Source of the DNA: Metellina segmentata
Lineage: Eukaryota > Arthropoda > Arachnida > Araneae > Tetragnathidae
DNA: 64,000 nt
Reading direction: 5' to 3'
NCBI GenBank assembly: GCA_947359465.1
Contig: OX375882.1
Location: 53,690,509-53,754,508 of the forward strand
Shown here: positions 1 through 11,700 of the stretch, in pieces
How positions within the stretch are numbered: position 1 is the first letter of the stretch
Layout of the letters: the number at the start of each line of letters is the position of its first letter
Notes under the pieces: generated by a model
Told to the model about the DNA's origin: nothing
Databases searched by the model: none
Seen by the model: only the letters and a program-made list of their open reading frames with translations
Position numbers and translations under genes: made by a program

Positions 1-132
1 GAACTTTCAAACGTTTCTTTTTTAAAAGGCGCTGACACAACAATTACCACGATGATTCATTACTAGTCTTTCACCACTAAGCTTTAAACTCGGTATTATC
101 TGTAGACTAGAAGGTAGGTAGTTGATTAACGT

Positions 133-290
133 TGCACTGGAGCAACACAACGGGTTATTGGCGACGGTCCCGGGTCATTTCCGAAGGGAAAGATCCAAGG
201 ACAACATCGTAATTTTGAACCACGGTCAGATGATAAGAACTATACATGCGCTTGCACCCCATGTTCCAAACCACTGCAACGTGACTGTAG
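133..290 (-). mobile_element. truncated tRNA-SINE body, reverse orientation
   Basis: Matches in reverse complement the body of the SINE at 1792-2119: the words gagcaacacaacggg, gacggtc, gggaaagatcc, aggacaaca, cgtaattttgaaccacggtcagatga all recur in the expected order. The tRNA-like head is missing, so this is a 5'-truncated or rearranged copy. The same family occurs at 39724-39997. Confidence 0.6.
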
Positions 291-1791
291 ACTAGCTGAG
301 TTTTGGGGTTGAATTGATTAACTATAGATCGAAAAAGGTGATCGGAATAATCACATTTTTTAGAAAAAAAAGCAACAATAATTTAAGTATGCGGAGAATA
401 ATTTTAACATCGTTTAGGCATTTTATAATTTTTGAAATTTACTTTGGAAGAAAATACATATGCCTATCCATACTAACCATTTCACATTCATTGCACCACG
501 GAGGACGGTGATACTGAGGTAACTGCTACAAATGTCGATTTTGAGTAAAAATAATTTGATTGTAAAGATGACAAATGGATTGCTTGGAGATGACGAATCA
601 CAGGCACTCAGTTTACCTATTTGTATTTTGACTGGTGGCACGTTTGCACCACGGATGCGATATTTCCGCATTTCATCATCAAGGGAAGGATGACAAATTA
701 ATTTGGTACGATATTCATGATTAATTTATGCTTAGCAATACATTTCTTGAAAATTCCATTTAGTAGCACGTTTTATAAAGTGTTTGTTTTAATTAACTGT
801 CTTCACTACAAAAAAACGGTAATTATTGGTAAACTATCACCAATCTATTTGTATCTTTTAATGATCTATACCTTTGTGAGGAAATCTGATGAAATCACTT
901 TTTTTTATATCATAAAATAGTAAAATCCATAAAAATCTGTCTCCACCCAGAATAGAAATAATTTTGTTTGTTTGACCAAATGCGTTGTGTAAAAAATGAC
1001 ATTTAGACTTCAGGTAACATAAAGTGGAAAAAATCTTGTACATTAAATTTCACGGTTTTGTTTAGCATTTGTACTTTTGACAGGTTATCGAATACTTTAA
1101 TGTGCCTGATTGTATGGGTTGAGTTACATTTAAAATATCTTTTGCCTAGATTTTTATATAATTATTCAATTATTTTGATGGAGACAAAATAAAAGGTGCT
1201 ATTATGTGGTAAAATTTTAAATCTTAATCTAGATTCTTATAAAATACATGAAAATAGTTAGAAATGTGGAAAGAGGATGAATACTTTTGGCACCCACTGT
1301 TGATAAAAAGCTAATTCTAATGCCAATCTGCATTTTTATGTACTTCTAGCCCTTTTATTCTTTGGTAGTGATGCAGTATTACTTTTTTATTTCTAAATGA
1401 GATCGTTACTACCGACCGTGTTCACTTTAATTCGTCCCCAAATTCCTTGTATTTACTGGTCATTTCCTGATAAAATGCATTGAATTAAATTACAAAGTGA
1501 CGATTGAAGTGTAATCAGTTACCGACACGCTGTTACGCTTATGTTGAATGTTAAGCTGTAACTTTAACTGTGTTAACAACTCCCAACTTTCCTTTATTGG
1601 TTCTTGTGTAGTAAAATATAACCGTAAAAAGGGACAAATTAAACTAAAGTATTTCGTACGTGTTTTAAAAATTAGTTATTTCAGTCATCTGCAGTAGTCA
1701 TTTCAGATAATTTTTTATGTAGTCAACATTCAAAGGAAAATGTTTATTTTGTTGGTTTTGAGAATCGAGCTAATCTTACCTTTCTTTGTAG

Positions 1792-2119
1792 CTCCAACCG
1801 GTATAGTGGTTAATGTGTTAGCCTTTAGATCGATAGGTCCCTGGTTCGTATACGGGTCCGGGCATGGATGTTTGTAAGCGTATGGTGTAGAGTCCGCTGG
1901 TGCACCTTAAACCTGTCGTTGCCGAAAGTCCTCACGTTGGGTTGGTGTGGAAGTTTATAGAGTGTGGTGCCTGCTCAGGCGTTGCATCGTCATCTGACCG
2001 TGTTTCAAAATTACAAGGTGTTGTCCTCGGATCTTTCCCTTATGGGATTGATCCCATACCGTCGTCAATAGCCCCCTGTATTGCTCTAGTACGACTTTAA
2101 TTAAAAAATTACCAATTAC
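1792..2119 (+). mobile_element. tRNA-derived SINE, full-length copy
   Basis: The head (about 1793-1865) carries an A-box-like segment (ccggtatagtggttaatg) and a B-box-like segment (ggtccctggttcg), the internal RNA polymerase III promoter of tRNA-derived SINEs. A roughly 240-bp body follows and is shared in reverse orientation with 133-290 and 39724-39997. The word ctttgtag occurs directly before (1784-1791) and after (2120-2127) the element, a likely target-site duplication. The short open frame inside it is not a gene. Confidence 0.65.
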
Positions 2120-2486
2120 CTTTGTAGCAATGTAAATAGATTTTCACGGTGACTCATGTTGTCTGAACTCTAATCTAAAACCTAGTGGAATGAAAAATGG
2201 GTTTTCTATAATTTCATGGAATAAAATAAGTTCCAGGAATTTTTCAAATGTTCCACTACTAAGTAATCAAGCCTTTTGCAGTTAAAACATTTTTTTAATG
2301 AAAGCCGATAAATGCTCTTTTTATGAGTTAGTGACATCAAAGAAAAACGACTATGCAGTATCTAGTTCAGTTTTATCTAAAGCTCTCCATGTAGTTGAAT
2401 GATGGCTCCATTTTCAAAACAATGCGGCTGAAATCGCATTATAAAGAAAATGTCCTTATCCCGAAATAGTGTGGAGTGGACTTCGC

Positions 2487-2502
2487 GGTTGCCACGGCAA
2501 CC
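2487..2502. promoter_or_regulatory. RFX X-box-like palindrome upstream of NPDC1 exon 1
   Basis: A perfect 7-bp inverted repeat with a 2-base centre: GGTTGCC AC GGCAACC. It fits the RFX-factor X-box pattern of two half-sites around a central dinucleotide. It lies in a locally GC-richer stretch (about 2465-2730) roughly 140 bp upstream of the proposed NPDC1 start codon, a sensible promoter position. Binding is inferred from the motif alone. Confidence 0.4.
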
Positions 2503-2638
2503 CCCACTAAGAATCTAGTCGAAAGCGTTCACTGCTAACGTTTTGCTCTTTCTCTCTTCTGTTGACCTGCGGTATCTTGATTTACGATCGGTATTTCTTG
2601 TGCTGTATCCCGTTTGTGTGCTTGCCGAGATCCAGGAT

Positions 2639-2729
2639 ATGGTTCTCGGACACACGCTTTATCTGTGGATACTGTTGTCGTTTGCCGAAGTGAGGGAGGC
2701 TTTGCGATGGCGGGAAGTTCCTTATCCAG
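2639..2729 (+). CDS. NPDC1: NPDC1 exon 1: start codon and signal peptide
   Basis: The ATG at 2639 has G at -3 and G at +4. The frame begins MVLGHTLYLWILLSFAEV, a short polar start followed by a hydrophobic core, as in a signal peptide. The exon ends in CCAG followed by gtaaac and leaves one base over, which is the phase that exon 2 at 9601 needs to complete a Glu codon. The X-box palindrome lies upstream. Support is positional and by phase only, because this part of the protein is not conserved enough to recognise. An intervening exon in 2730-9600 is possible. A second ATG in another frame (2707) leaves the wrong phase. Confidence 0.6.
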
Positions 2730-5700
2730 GTAAACATATGGTGGACTGTCATTCATTCATTGACCGCTACAACGCGTTGTGAAAGAAAGCTTTTGCAGTT
2801 ATGGTTGTCGATGTGCATAAGTTCACGCGAGTTCGAAAATGCTACATATTTTTAGATATCTGTCGATGTCATTTCCCCATGTCTCGGAAATTCTATTTCG
2901 GTACACTTAACGTCCAACATTATATTTCTGTATGAGTTGTTTTATCATGTATCAGATGTCTTCCTCTTCATTGAATTTCCCTATTATATGTATGTTTTTG
3001 ACAAAGGGATTAAAATAATATTGAATTTCGAGTTTTCAATGGTCGATATTTTGTACAATTTTATTGTGCTAACTTTATGTAATATCATAACTGAAGTTTT
3101 GAATTTTTGATCACTTCGAAATCTTGTGTGAAATGATTGTGAGGTTGGTGAAATTTTTGACTATTGCTAAACAATTCTATCGTTTGTAATGTCTAAAATT
3201 ATCCACTGGAATAACATTTCTTCGAAAAAATAAAATGTAGAAACAAATCTTACACGTTATAAGACTGCATCTAGCTTCAACAACGTATAACACATAAAAT
3301 ACATGTTAAACTTTTCTGTAAAAATCTTGTATTTTTGCTTGACATTGATAGAAAAAGGACAAATCTACAAATAGCCGAATACTGATAAATGTCATCTCTT
3401 CAACAGTGTTTCTCACATTGTACCAGAACTCACTTGGTTTATACTCGCGATTGAATTTGAAATGAATGAAATTTAAAAATATATATAACATGGAGTATTA
3501 CAAAACAAGAATAAAAACTACAGATTTTTTTTAAAATCAGTAAATACTCTGACCATTACTATTTTTGATGAGACTGAAACCCTAAAATGAGTGTTTTATT
3601 TTTCTAAAGTAAAATCCTGTCAATGCCCAGACGAAACAAAGAAATAAAACTATTTTGCATTTCTATATTTCAATCTCAGGAAGCGGTAGAATAAATTCTG
3701 CATTCTTTCGGAGAATATGATCACAGTATGTTCTTTATTCAGCTGCTGAGCCGCTGACTAACAAAAGCTAAGAACGAGGAAAATCGAGAAAGGTGGCATA
3801 GTGTTCTAAAGTTGTGGAACAAAACCTGCGTTCTGTACATGTCGTATTTGAAATAACTTCCTTTTAGACTTCCATTTTAACTGGGAATATATTGTTACTA
3901 AATTTTTATTGTTATACATAAGCCATCCGTGGATAGGTGATCTAGGAACTGCATTTCAGCCATGTGTCTGAGAGAAACCCCAAAAGTTGTACAAACGTCA
4001 TTTAAAGAACAGACATTTCAACTGCAATAACAAGAGCATTTAACACGTGATTAATAAATTCCTATACGATTTGAATTACTTGATTAGGGTTTCTTAAATT
4101 TGTGTATGTTGTTTAGAAATTTTAAGGTCTTCAATTTGCATGCACTTTAGATTTGCCGTAAGGTTTAATTTGAACTAAGTTTAATTAATCAAAAATGAAG
4201 GAAAGCATTAAAGCAAAAGTAACTGGTTAAATTAGTACCTGTCGGTTCTATGTGTATTTCTAAACTCTTTGATCCATTTGAACTAAATTTTGCAGTTTAT
4301 ATTGGTTGGCTTATCACTCTACTGACATTTTTTGCCAGACGTGGGTTAATTAGACTGAGACTCATTTGCTCTTCAGTACCAGTGAAAATACGTATTCATA
4401 TTCGACTTTTTCCTGTGTGTGCATGAGTAATTAGCATCGTGTTAACCAGCGGTCTCACAGACCCTTTCCAGCTTTGAATGCACTTATTGGGCCCCTTGTT
4501 TATAAAATAGATTCTGACGAATAAATATCAAGTTTATAAAATTATACCAATGTAGGTTGTTTTGGAACTAAAGTGGAATGATTCACGTTTTACCCACTGG
4601 AAATGGTACAGAAATTTATTTCCAGAAATGTGTTCTCCCTTTCCTTTCACTAATTTATTGATATTTGGAACAATGCAACGAAACGATGGCTAGCATTCTT
4701 TGATTCAGAGATTATTTTCGCGGAAAAACTGATGTTCTATATTAAATTCTACGTAAAAATAAACACTTGCTATTTATGAAGACAATTATATCACCTTGCT
4801 GAACATTACTAAAAGCTTCCGAAAGCTTCCATTACTAAAAGCATAGTAAAATATTTGATGTTTTATTGCAGTATATGTATTTTGAAAATAGTGATTTATT
4901 TTAATTTTGCGACCGTAAAATAATGTGGGCCGCTGGTTAGATTACTTTGCTACAAGAAGTGATATTCATGAAATCGACTGTCGCTAGAACCGGGCTATAA
5001 TTTGTGAAGATGAAACTTAGTATTAATTCAGAAACTCCAAATCAAAAATTGAGATGATGAACATATTTTCATTTGCCTGAAATGTTAGTAAAAGCTTCCG
5101 AATACAGCTTTTTGGAAAATTAGGTAGAGATCGTGATCTTGTAAAGTATTTTGTAAATATTTGTTTTGGGTATTATACAGATACTCGACAGCTGAATTAT
5201 TTGTTTTTACAATTTTTCAACAATGAAATCTTGAGTGCTGATTTCATTTATCTCCGTCGTGAGACAGACCGTGAGAACGAACATCTGCTGCTGACATCTA
5301 TTTACAGATAACCGTGCCTAAGAATTAAAAATGTCATATATATATTTTATGTTCTAGTTCTAAACGCCACCGACGGCTTGATAGCCGATTGGTTAGAGCT
5401 ATGGCTCTCGGTTCGAATCCCGATCTGAGCATGGATGTTCGTCGTGACTTGCAATCTATTTAAAGTCGTCGTAATTTTCCTTACTTTTGTGGCAAAATGA
5501 CTGGGAGCGACAAACCAATTCTAAATACCGAACACCAAATAAAAACTTAACTTTTGTAATACGAAATGTAGGTAAATTTTAATATGGCCGACTCATAAGG
5601 AGAAATTTGAGAAATAAAAACACATAAGAAATATTTGCGAAGTATGCTGCATATCATTGTGTAGAGCTATGTGTGGGTGATCCGAGAAAAATGAAACGAG

Positions 5701-8700
5701 GTTGTGTATGCGAGGAGAAATCACGGAAATCTACATGTGTAATGGAATCGTACACATCAAGCATCTGGCGATGATATAAAAACCAAGTACTTTGTGCTTC
5801 CGCTGAAGATGTAATTGACATCCGGGTGTCGGACCAGCTTCCACACCATGGTGTAGATATTGACGGTTGATTATTTGCCCTATTATCTTGTATGTGTGTC
5901 TCCTGTTTCATCGTACGATTTGTACTTTGCTACCTAGTTTGTGCGTCCAACAGTCCCGTTTCACTCGGCTCTGATGCCAGATAGGTCGCTGCTGAATCCA
6001 CGTCCATGAGCCCACCAAATCCTTGTTTACGGCTCCGAGACAGTACGAGTTGATTTCGCAGGCACCCGCTCCAACTTCCTCCGGGCTCGCGCTGTCGCTC
6101 AGCCAGCGGCTTGTCTGGAAACAAGAAAAATTAATGTCCAGTCACATTAATGTGACCACCTGTCAAAAGCCAGAATAACCACCTTTGGCAGAACGGACCG
6201 CTGTGAGACGTGCAGGAAGAAGTCAATTAGGTTTCTGAAGGTGTTCACTGGGATGTTGAGCCATGCCGACTCCAGTGCCGTGGCCAGCTGTGCTAGATTA
6301 CGCGGTTGAGGATCCATGGCAATTGTTGCAGGGTGTTTGCTTTCAGACGTTTCACGCCGTATACGCCAACGTCCATCTGTCCGATGGAGCATAAAACGTG
6401 ATTCATCGGAAAAAGCCACCTGTCGCCATTCTGTGGACGTCCAGTTGCGATACTGGCCTGCAAATTCCCGCCTTCGTCGCCTGTGAACAGCAGTCAGCAT
6501 AGGTGCATTAACCAGGCGTCTGCTGCGGAGGCCCATACGCAGCAACGTTCGCTGAACCGTTGTTGAGGATACAGTCTTGGTAGCCCCCTGGTTCATCTGG
6601 GTGGTCAGTTGCTCAACAGTTGCACGTCTATTCGCCCGAACGCATCTCCGTAGCCTTCGTTCGCCTCTCATCTATAGCCCTTGGTGCACCACATGTGCCA
6701 CGCCGCTGATTTTGGATAGTGCCATTTTGCCATGCACGGTATACTTTTACCACGGCGATACCCGAACAGTTCACAAAATTAGCCGTTTCCGAAATGCTTC
6801 CACCCTTGGTCCGAAAGCCAATAATCATGCCCGTTTTGGACGTCGGATAAATCGCTACATTTCTGCATTACACCAACGATTGAAATGCTTTCCGATGCCC
6901 TAGGACATCCTTTATATACACTCCACTGCAATGTGCTGCCACCTGCCTTTTGTGATTGGTTATTTCACGTTGACGTCGAAAGTAGGTGGTGGTTACATTA
7001 ATGTGACTGGACTGTGTATATAAGGATGTTTGTATTTTCTATACAAATCTACACCGTTTGACCAATCCATACCAAATTTGGTACACTTATACTTAGAACA
7101 CTGCGGAAAATATAGGCTACTAGCCCGACGTTGCCCGTGCCCTTCGCAAACCAACACCACGGGCAACGCCGTGATGTAAGGTATTAATCTGGTGTAAAAT
7201 TTTCGCAGATTTCAAATCTGTTGAAGATATATTCAATTTAAAAATTATTTATTTAAAGAAAATCATATTTTTAGGTATCAATATAGTGTGAAATTTTCCG
7301 GAGATTTCAAATCCGTTGAAATTTGTACTCTATCTTTAATGCTCTAGGAGATGGAAAAAATAACTGTGACTCCAGTTAAAAGATTTATCGCCTGAATGGA
7401 AAATCATTCAACCGGCAAAATCAAAGCGGAAACGAAAAAAAAAATTTATCCGCGTTCTGTCAGAGGAAAAAAAAACTTGGCATGTATCCAACGGCTGACG
7501 TGGCAAGGTCACGTGGGTAGACAAGTCTAGTTTCCGGTGTTTCTTCTCTCTCTGGTAGAAACGCGTTTGAAGAACCAGGTAGAGAATAAAAATATTAAAT
7601 TCATATAAAAATCTTCAAGATTAAATTTTAAAATTTCGCCGCGTCCTAAAAATTGCCAAACATTTGAACTACCTGTATGTCAAATCTAATTGCTGTAAGT
7701 GCCATAGAATCGTTAGGATTTTGCGGCCGCGAAAAAAACAGACAGACAAACACTTCCTTTTATAATATTAAGAGATTACTTTTCTGTCCTCAGACCACTC
7801 AATAGCTCTTGCAACCATGAAAATTGGCACACAGGTAGTCCTAAAAGTGCCCATCGAAACCTCTATTTTAAAATCTAAAGTTTGTTTTCTTGCAATAAAT
7901 GAATATTGACAAGGAAACACGTTCTACAGGGTATGTGTACATGAGTTAATACTGGGAAATGCCGCGGTCATATTTGAGCATTACTGAATTTCATGAATCA
8001 TTATCGTCTTTGTCAATATTTTTTTGTCTTTTATCAAATTGCTCTATTTCAGCTCAGGAAGTCGAAATTCAGTACATCTTTCGTTTTTCAGAATTATGCA
8101 TTTTTTCTTTGGAATTTCATTTCTTTTTGTATATGTCTTAATCTTTTGCATATTGCAATATATTATTCAGGAATTAAATGTATATATTTGCATTCGCACA
8201 GTAAATTGTAGAAGCTATTAAAAAATATTTTCCGTACGACTTGAATAATTGCATTTTTAATGTAAGAAGAGGGATTATTCTTATTCGTTTTTCAATCAAC
8301 ATTTAACCATTTCAATCCGAGCAACGCCACGTTATTCAGCTAGTATTTGCATAAAAATGGAAGTGTTTAAAAAATAGTATAATGTTTTCATCACATTTCA
8401 TGTTATTTTTCCATTTGGGGTCATTTTAATGGGAAATCAGTTATTTCTGCACTCTGCCTCTACTCACATTGTATCCAAATAATGATTTATTGTCATGAAA
8501 TTTTGTACACTTTGAGTATTCACAGTAACTTTATGACTGAATTTCACACCATTGTTCTATCTTCCCATTTTGTGTTATGGCGCTAGTCTTGCATAAAACT
8601 AACTTAATATATTTTCATAAGATGTTATATATTTTATAAAACTTTCAAACCACTAAATGACTAAATTGCCTAGTATCTGTTTACATTTTTGTGTAAGCTT

Positions 8701-11700
8701 AATGTTGAAACAGCTAAATAACCATTTTTTACCATGCTTGAATCAACCTTAACTTGATAGTGTTTTAGAAGCTGAGATATAAAGTGAGCATTGCGATATA
8801 GTTGAAACTAAGATTGATTTACCAGTGCTGATGAATACTATTTCTAAAAATTATTTTTATAGAATTTCAATTCTTATACTTTGTGTTAACCCTCTAAGAA
8901 TCATGCATACATTTTTCCTCTCTGCAACCTGCAGTTTTTCCTATATGTCTTTTAACCAATTTTTCTCTCAACCAATCAAGCCCTTTTACATAATCTTTCA
9001 GAGGACTAAATTTATTTTTTCTTTCCAAAATATATAAATAATTTCCAAATATTTGGGATTGTTTATGAAATAGAATAAGAAATTGAATTTAGAATAATTT
9101 ATTCACATCCACTAAAACCTTTGTAGCATCTAATACTGCTGAAGACATGTTCATTTCTTGACTGATTATTTCGACCAATTTCTTCAAAATTAAAGCATAC
9201 AGCACAAAACCTTTTAAAGTAAAACTGGTAGCTAATTCGATTATTTTTATTTTTTTTGCTACATAAAGTTGGTAACAATAATTTGACAGGGACACAGGTT
9301 AAAGTGGATTCGGAACCCTTACAAACATCTGTGCTTTGAATTAGATTCAAATCCAAAGTCAATTGAACCAAGGTCCAGAATGTCTAAAAGCTTGTCTAAC
9401 TACTTTCACATATCTAGTGTGCATTACATTAACATTTGGTATGGGATTGTAATCTAGATTGTAAGTCTACAGTAATCTAAATGTGTTAGTCAGTGAAAAA
9501 TAGTGGTTACAAATTATGAAGTTGTGTGGAAGTTTTGCTTTTATTAAATAAATTATACAGTTCCTTATTTTCATATGTATTTTCTTTTTCTTGTTTACAG
9601 AAGCTATTTTGCAAAAAGATCTCCAAGATTTTGTTCAAAGGTTAACGCGGCAGCAGCAGATGCAGACAACTCAACAGATGCGGTCTTCTTTTCTACCACA
9701 GCTAAATTACCCATTGTTGAGACCACAGCAAGCAGATCAAAATGATGAAATTGTTCGTTCGCTTTCTGCAAGCACTTTTCCATTTCAAAGTAATGTTGGT
9801 AGAGCAGGCGCCCACAGTTTTGCGTCCTCATTCGCATCTGTGAAGAGGCCACACGAAGAAAGCGGATCTGCTGAAAGTAAAGCTGCTGCATATGCGTCAG
9901 TCAAAGATGTGAATGACGAGGAACATCTTGCAGAAAATATGGGTAAGGCATAAAACTCTAATCCACATGGCTAATTTCTTTCAAATTTGAATTAGTTTCG
10001 TAGTAAAAATAATCAATAATCAATTCAAAGGTTAACAATGCTTAATTTCTTAATCCCCTTTCTTTTAGAATCTGCAGAAAAAAGCTCCACTGTTAGTGAA
10101 AATCAGAAGAGTACTTCTCCCCAAGCTGAAACGACATATGGTTTATCATCTGAAAAAACTGGTCCTTACACTTTAAAACATCAGCAAATAGAGACTGTTA
10201 TAAGAAAGGAAGAAGACTCCTTTAGTGATGTTTATTTTGTTGGTTAGTACTTTATTATGTGAATGTAGAAATTCTAGATTTATTGTCTTGAATTTTGTTT
10301 TGTACTCCTTTTCCATCAATCTTTTATGTTCCTGAATATTCTGTCTAAGAATTTTACACCTTTTACTTTTTATGTGTATTTCATGGGAAACTAACATGAC
10401 TTTGATCCTCCCTGTGATTGAACTTTGAATTTCAACCCTGGATGTCTTGAAGATACAATTTCACCTAACACTTTTTCTTTATCTTATTAATTGCAGAGGC
10501 CTAGGTTTTGTGTAATGAGCCTTTATATTTGCTATTTTGTTCACAATGAAACATGTACTTGTAGGTTAGAAATCATTTAAAAATATTATCAACTGAAACT
10601 TTCTTTATTTGTTTTCAATAATTTATTTTTTGCTTTCAGCTATAGTTGCCGGATGTTGTGCTGTTGGAATCTTTGGAGTTATATCAGCAGGATTCTGTTT
10701 CTACAGGTATTTAATGGGTTTTATATTTAATAAAATTTAAACTGGAAGAATATTAAAGTCATTTTTAAAAGCTTCTCTCCTATCAGTATTACATTTTACA
10801 AATAACGCAATGTAACAATATTTTCCATACCTTACTTTGCCCTGTATCCAGTTTTCAAGTTATCAAGACAATGCTTCCTTGAAAATTAGTACCGTTTTTT
10901 ACAATTCCAATTAAAAGTAAAATAATACTGTACCTAGATGTTTTAATTACTGTAAACGTTGATGGTTATTCATGCATAGAACTTGACAAATGTATCTTTT
11001 TAAAATAAAATCTAACTGAAAATACCCTTTTTTTTATTCCACCAAAAACTTATGCTTTTTTTATTTTTAAGATACTTGAGTTTACAATTTGTTTTCGACT
11101 ATCACCAAAAATTAAGCATTTTAGCAGCGTAACTAATTATGCAATAATATTAATGTTTTTTAAACTTCCATTACTTACCAAGTTTCTTGATTGTTTACTT
11201 ACTGCTGTTGTATTTGCCCTAAAAATTTACAGTAAATCATGATAGTTACAAAATTTATTTTTAACTGTGAGAATGCTTTGCATTATTTTTTTGTTATGAA
11301 ATTATTTCCAGAATAATTACAAGGATTTCTAACAATAAAAAAAATTTCTTGCATGATGGATATTCCAGTGTTCAAAAACAGTTAAGAACAATCCTTATTT
11401 TTTTTTCCTTGTTGTGTTTTAACTAAATCGCTTGAATTGCAAATCCATTTTTTAAGTTTCATTTGGGTTCTATAATTGGACATTGCAAAAATTGAAACCC
11501 TAATCTAAATGCATGTTTGATCTTTATAATGTGTCTATTTATTTTTAAGAGAAGTAACTATCAACTTAGTATTGGTATTTATTTCATCCCGTTACACATT
11601 AAAAAAAATTTGTTTCATTGCATGTAGTATGGAATTTTCTCCTAATGTTTGTTCTGTACCCATCCTTATTATAGTGCCTCTTTATAAAAAATAATAATAA

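Larger units (their letters stand above)
1..2486. other. upstream non-coding DNA
   Basis: AT-rich sequence upstream of the NPDC1 first exon. Apart from two SINE copies (about 133-290 and 1792-2119) I see no open frame with splice signals, no recognisable protein and no RNA gene. Short open stretches here have no supporting features. Confidence 0.5.
2730..9600 (+). other. NPDC1 intron 1 with transposon remnants
   Basis: A 6.9-kb intron, gtaaac to tttacag. It holds a SINE (5374-5551), a possible solo LTR (5656-6120), a dead Tc1 element (6132-7016) and a Helitron (7120-7775). I looked for a Cys-rich NPDC1 exon here and did not find one. The remaining sequence is AT-rich with no recognisable content. 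Confidence 0.55.

Noticed and set aside
1900..2100. 66-codon open frame
   Set aside because: It lies wholly within the SINE at 1792-2119.
2535..2756. 73-codon - strand frame over NPDC1 exon 1
   Set aside because: It is hydrophilic but has no splice sites in the right places; the + strand reading gives a signal peptide in phase with the gene.
5378..5450. possible tRNA gene
   Set aside because: A and B boxes are present but the acceptor stem does not close and a SINE body follows.
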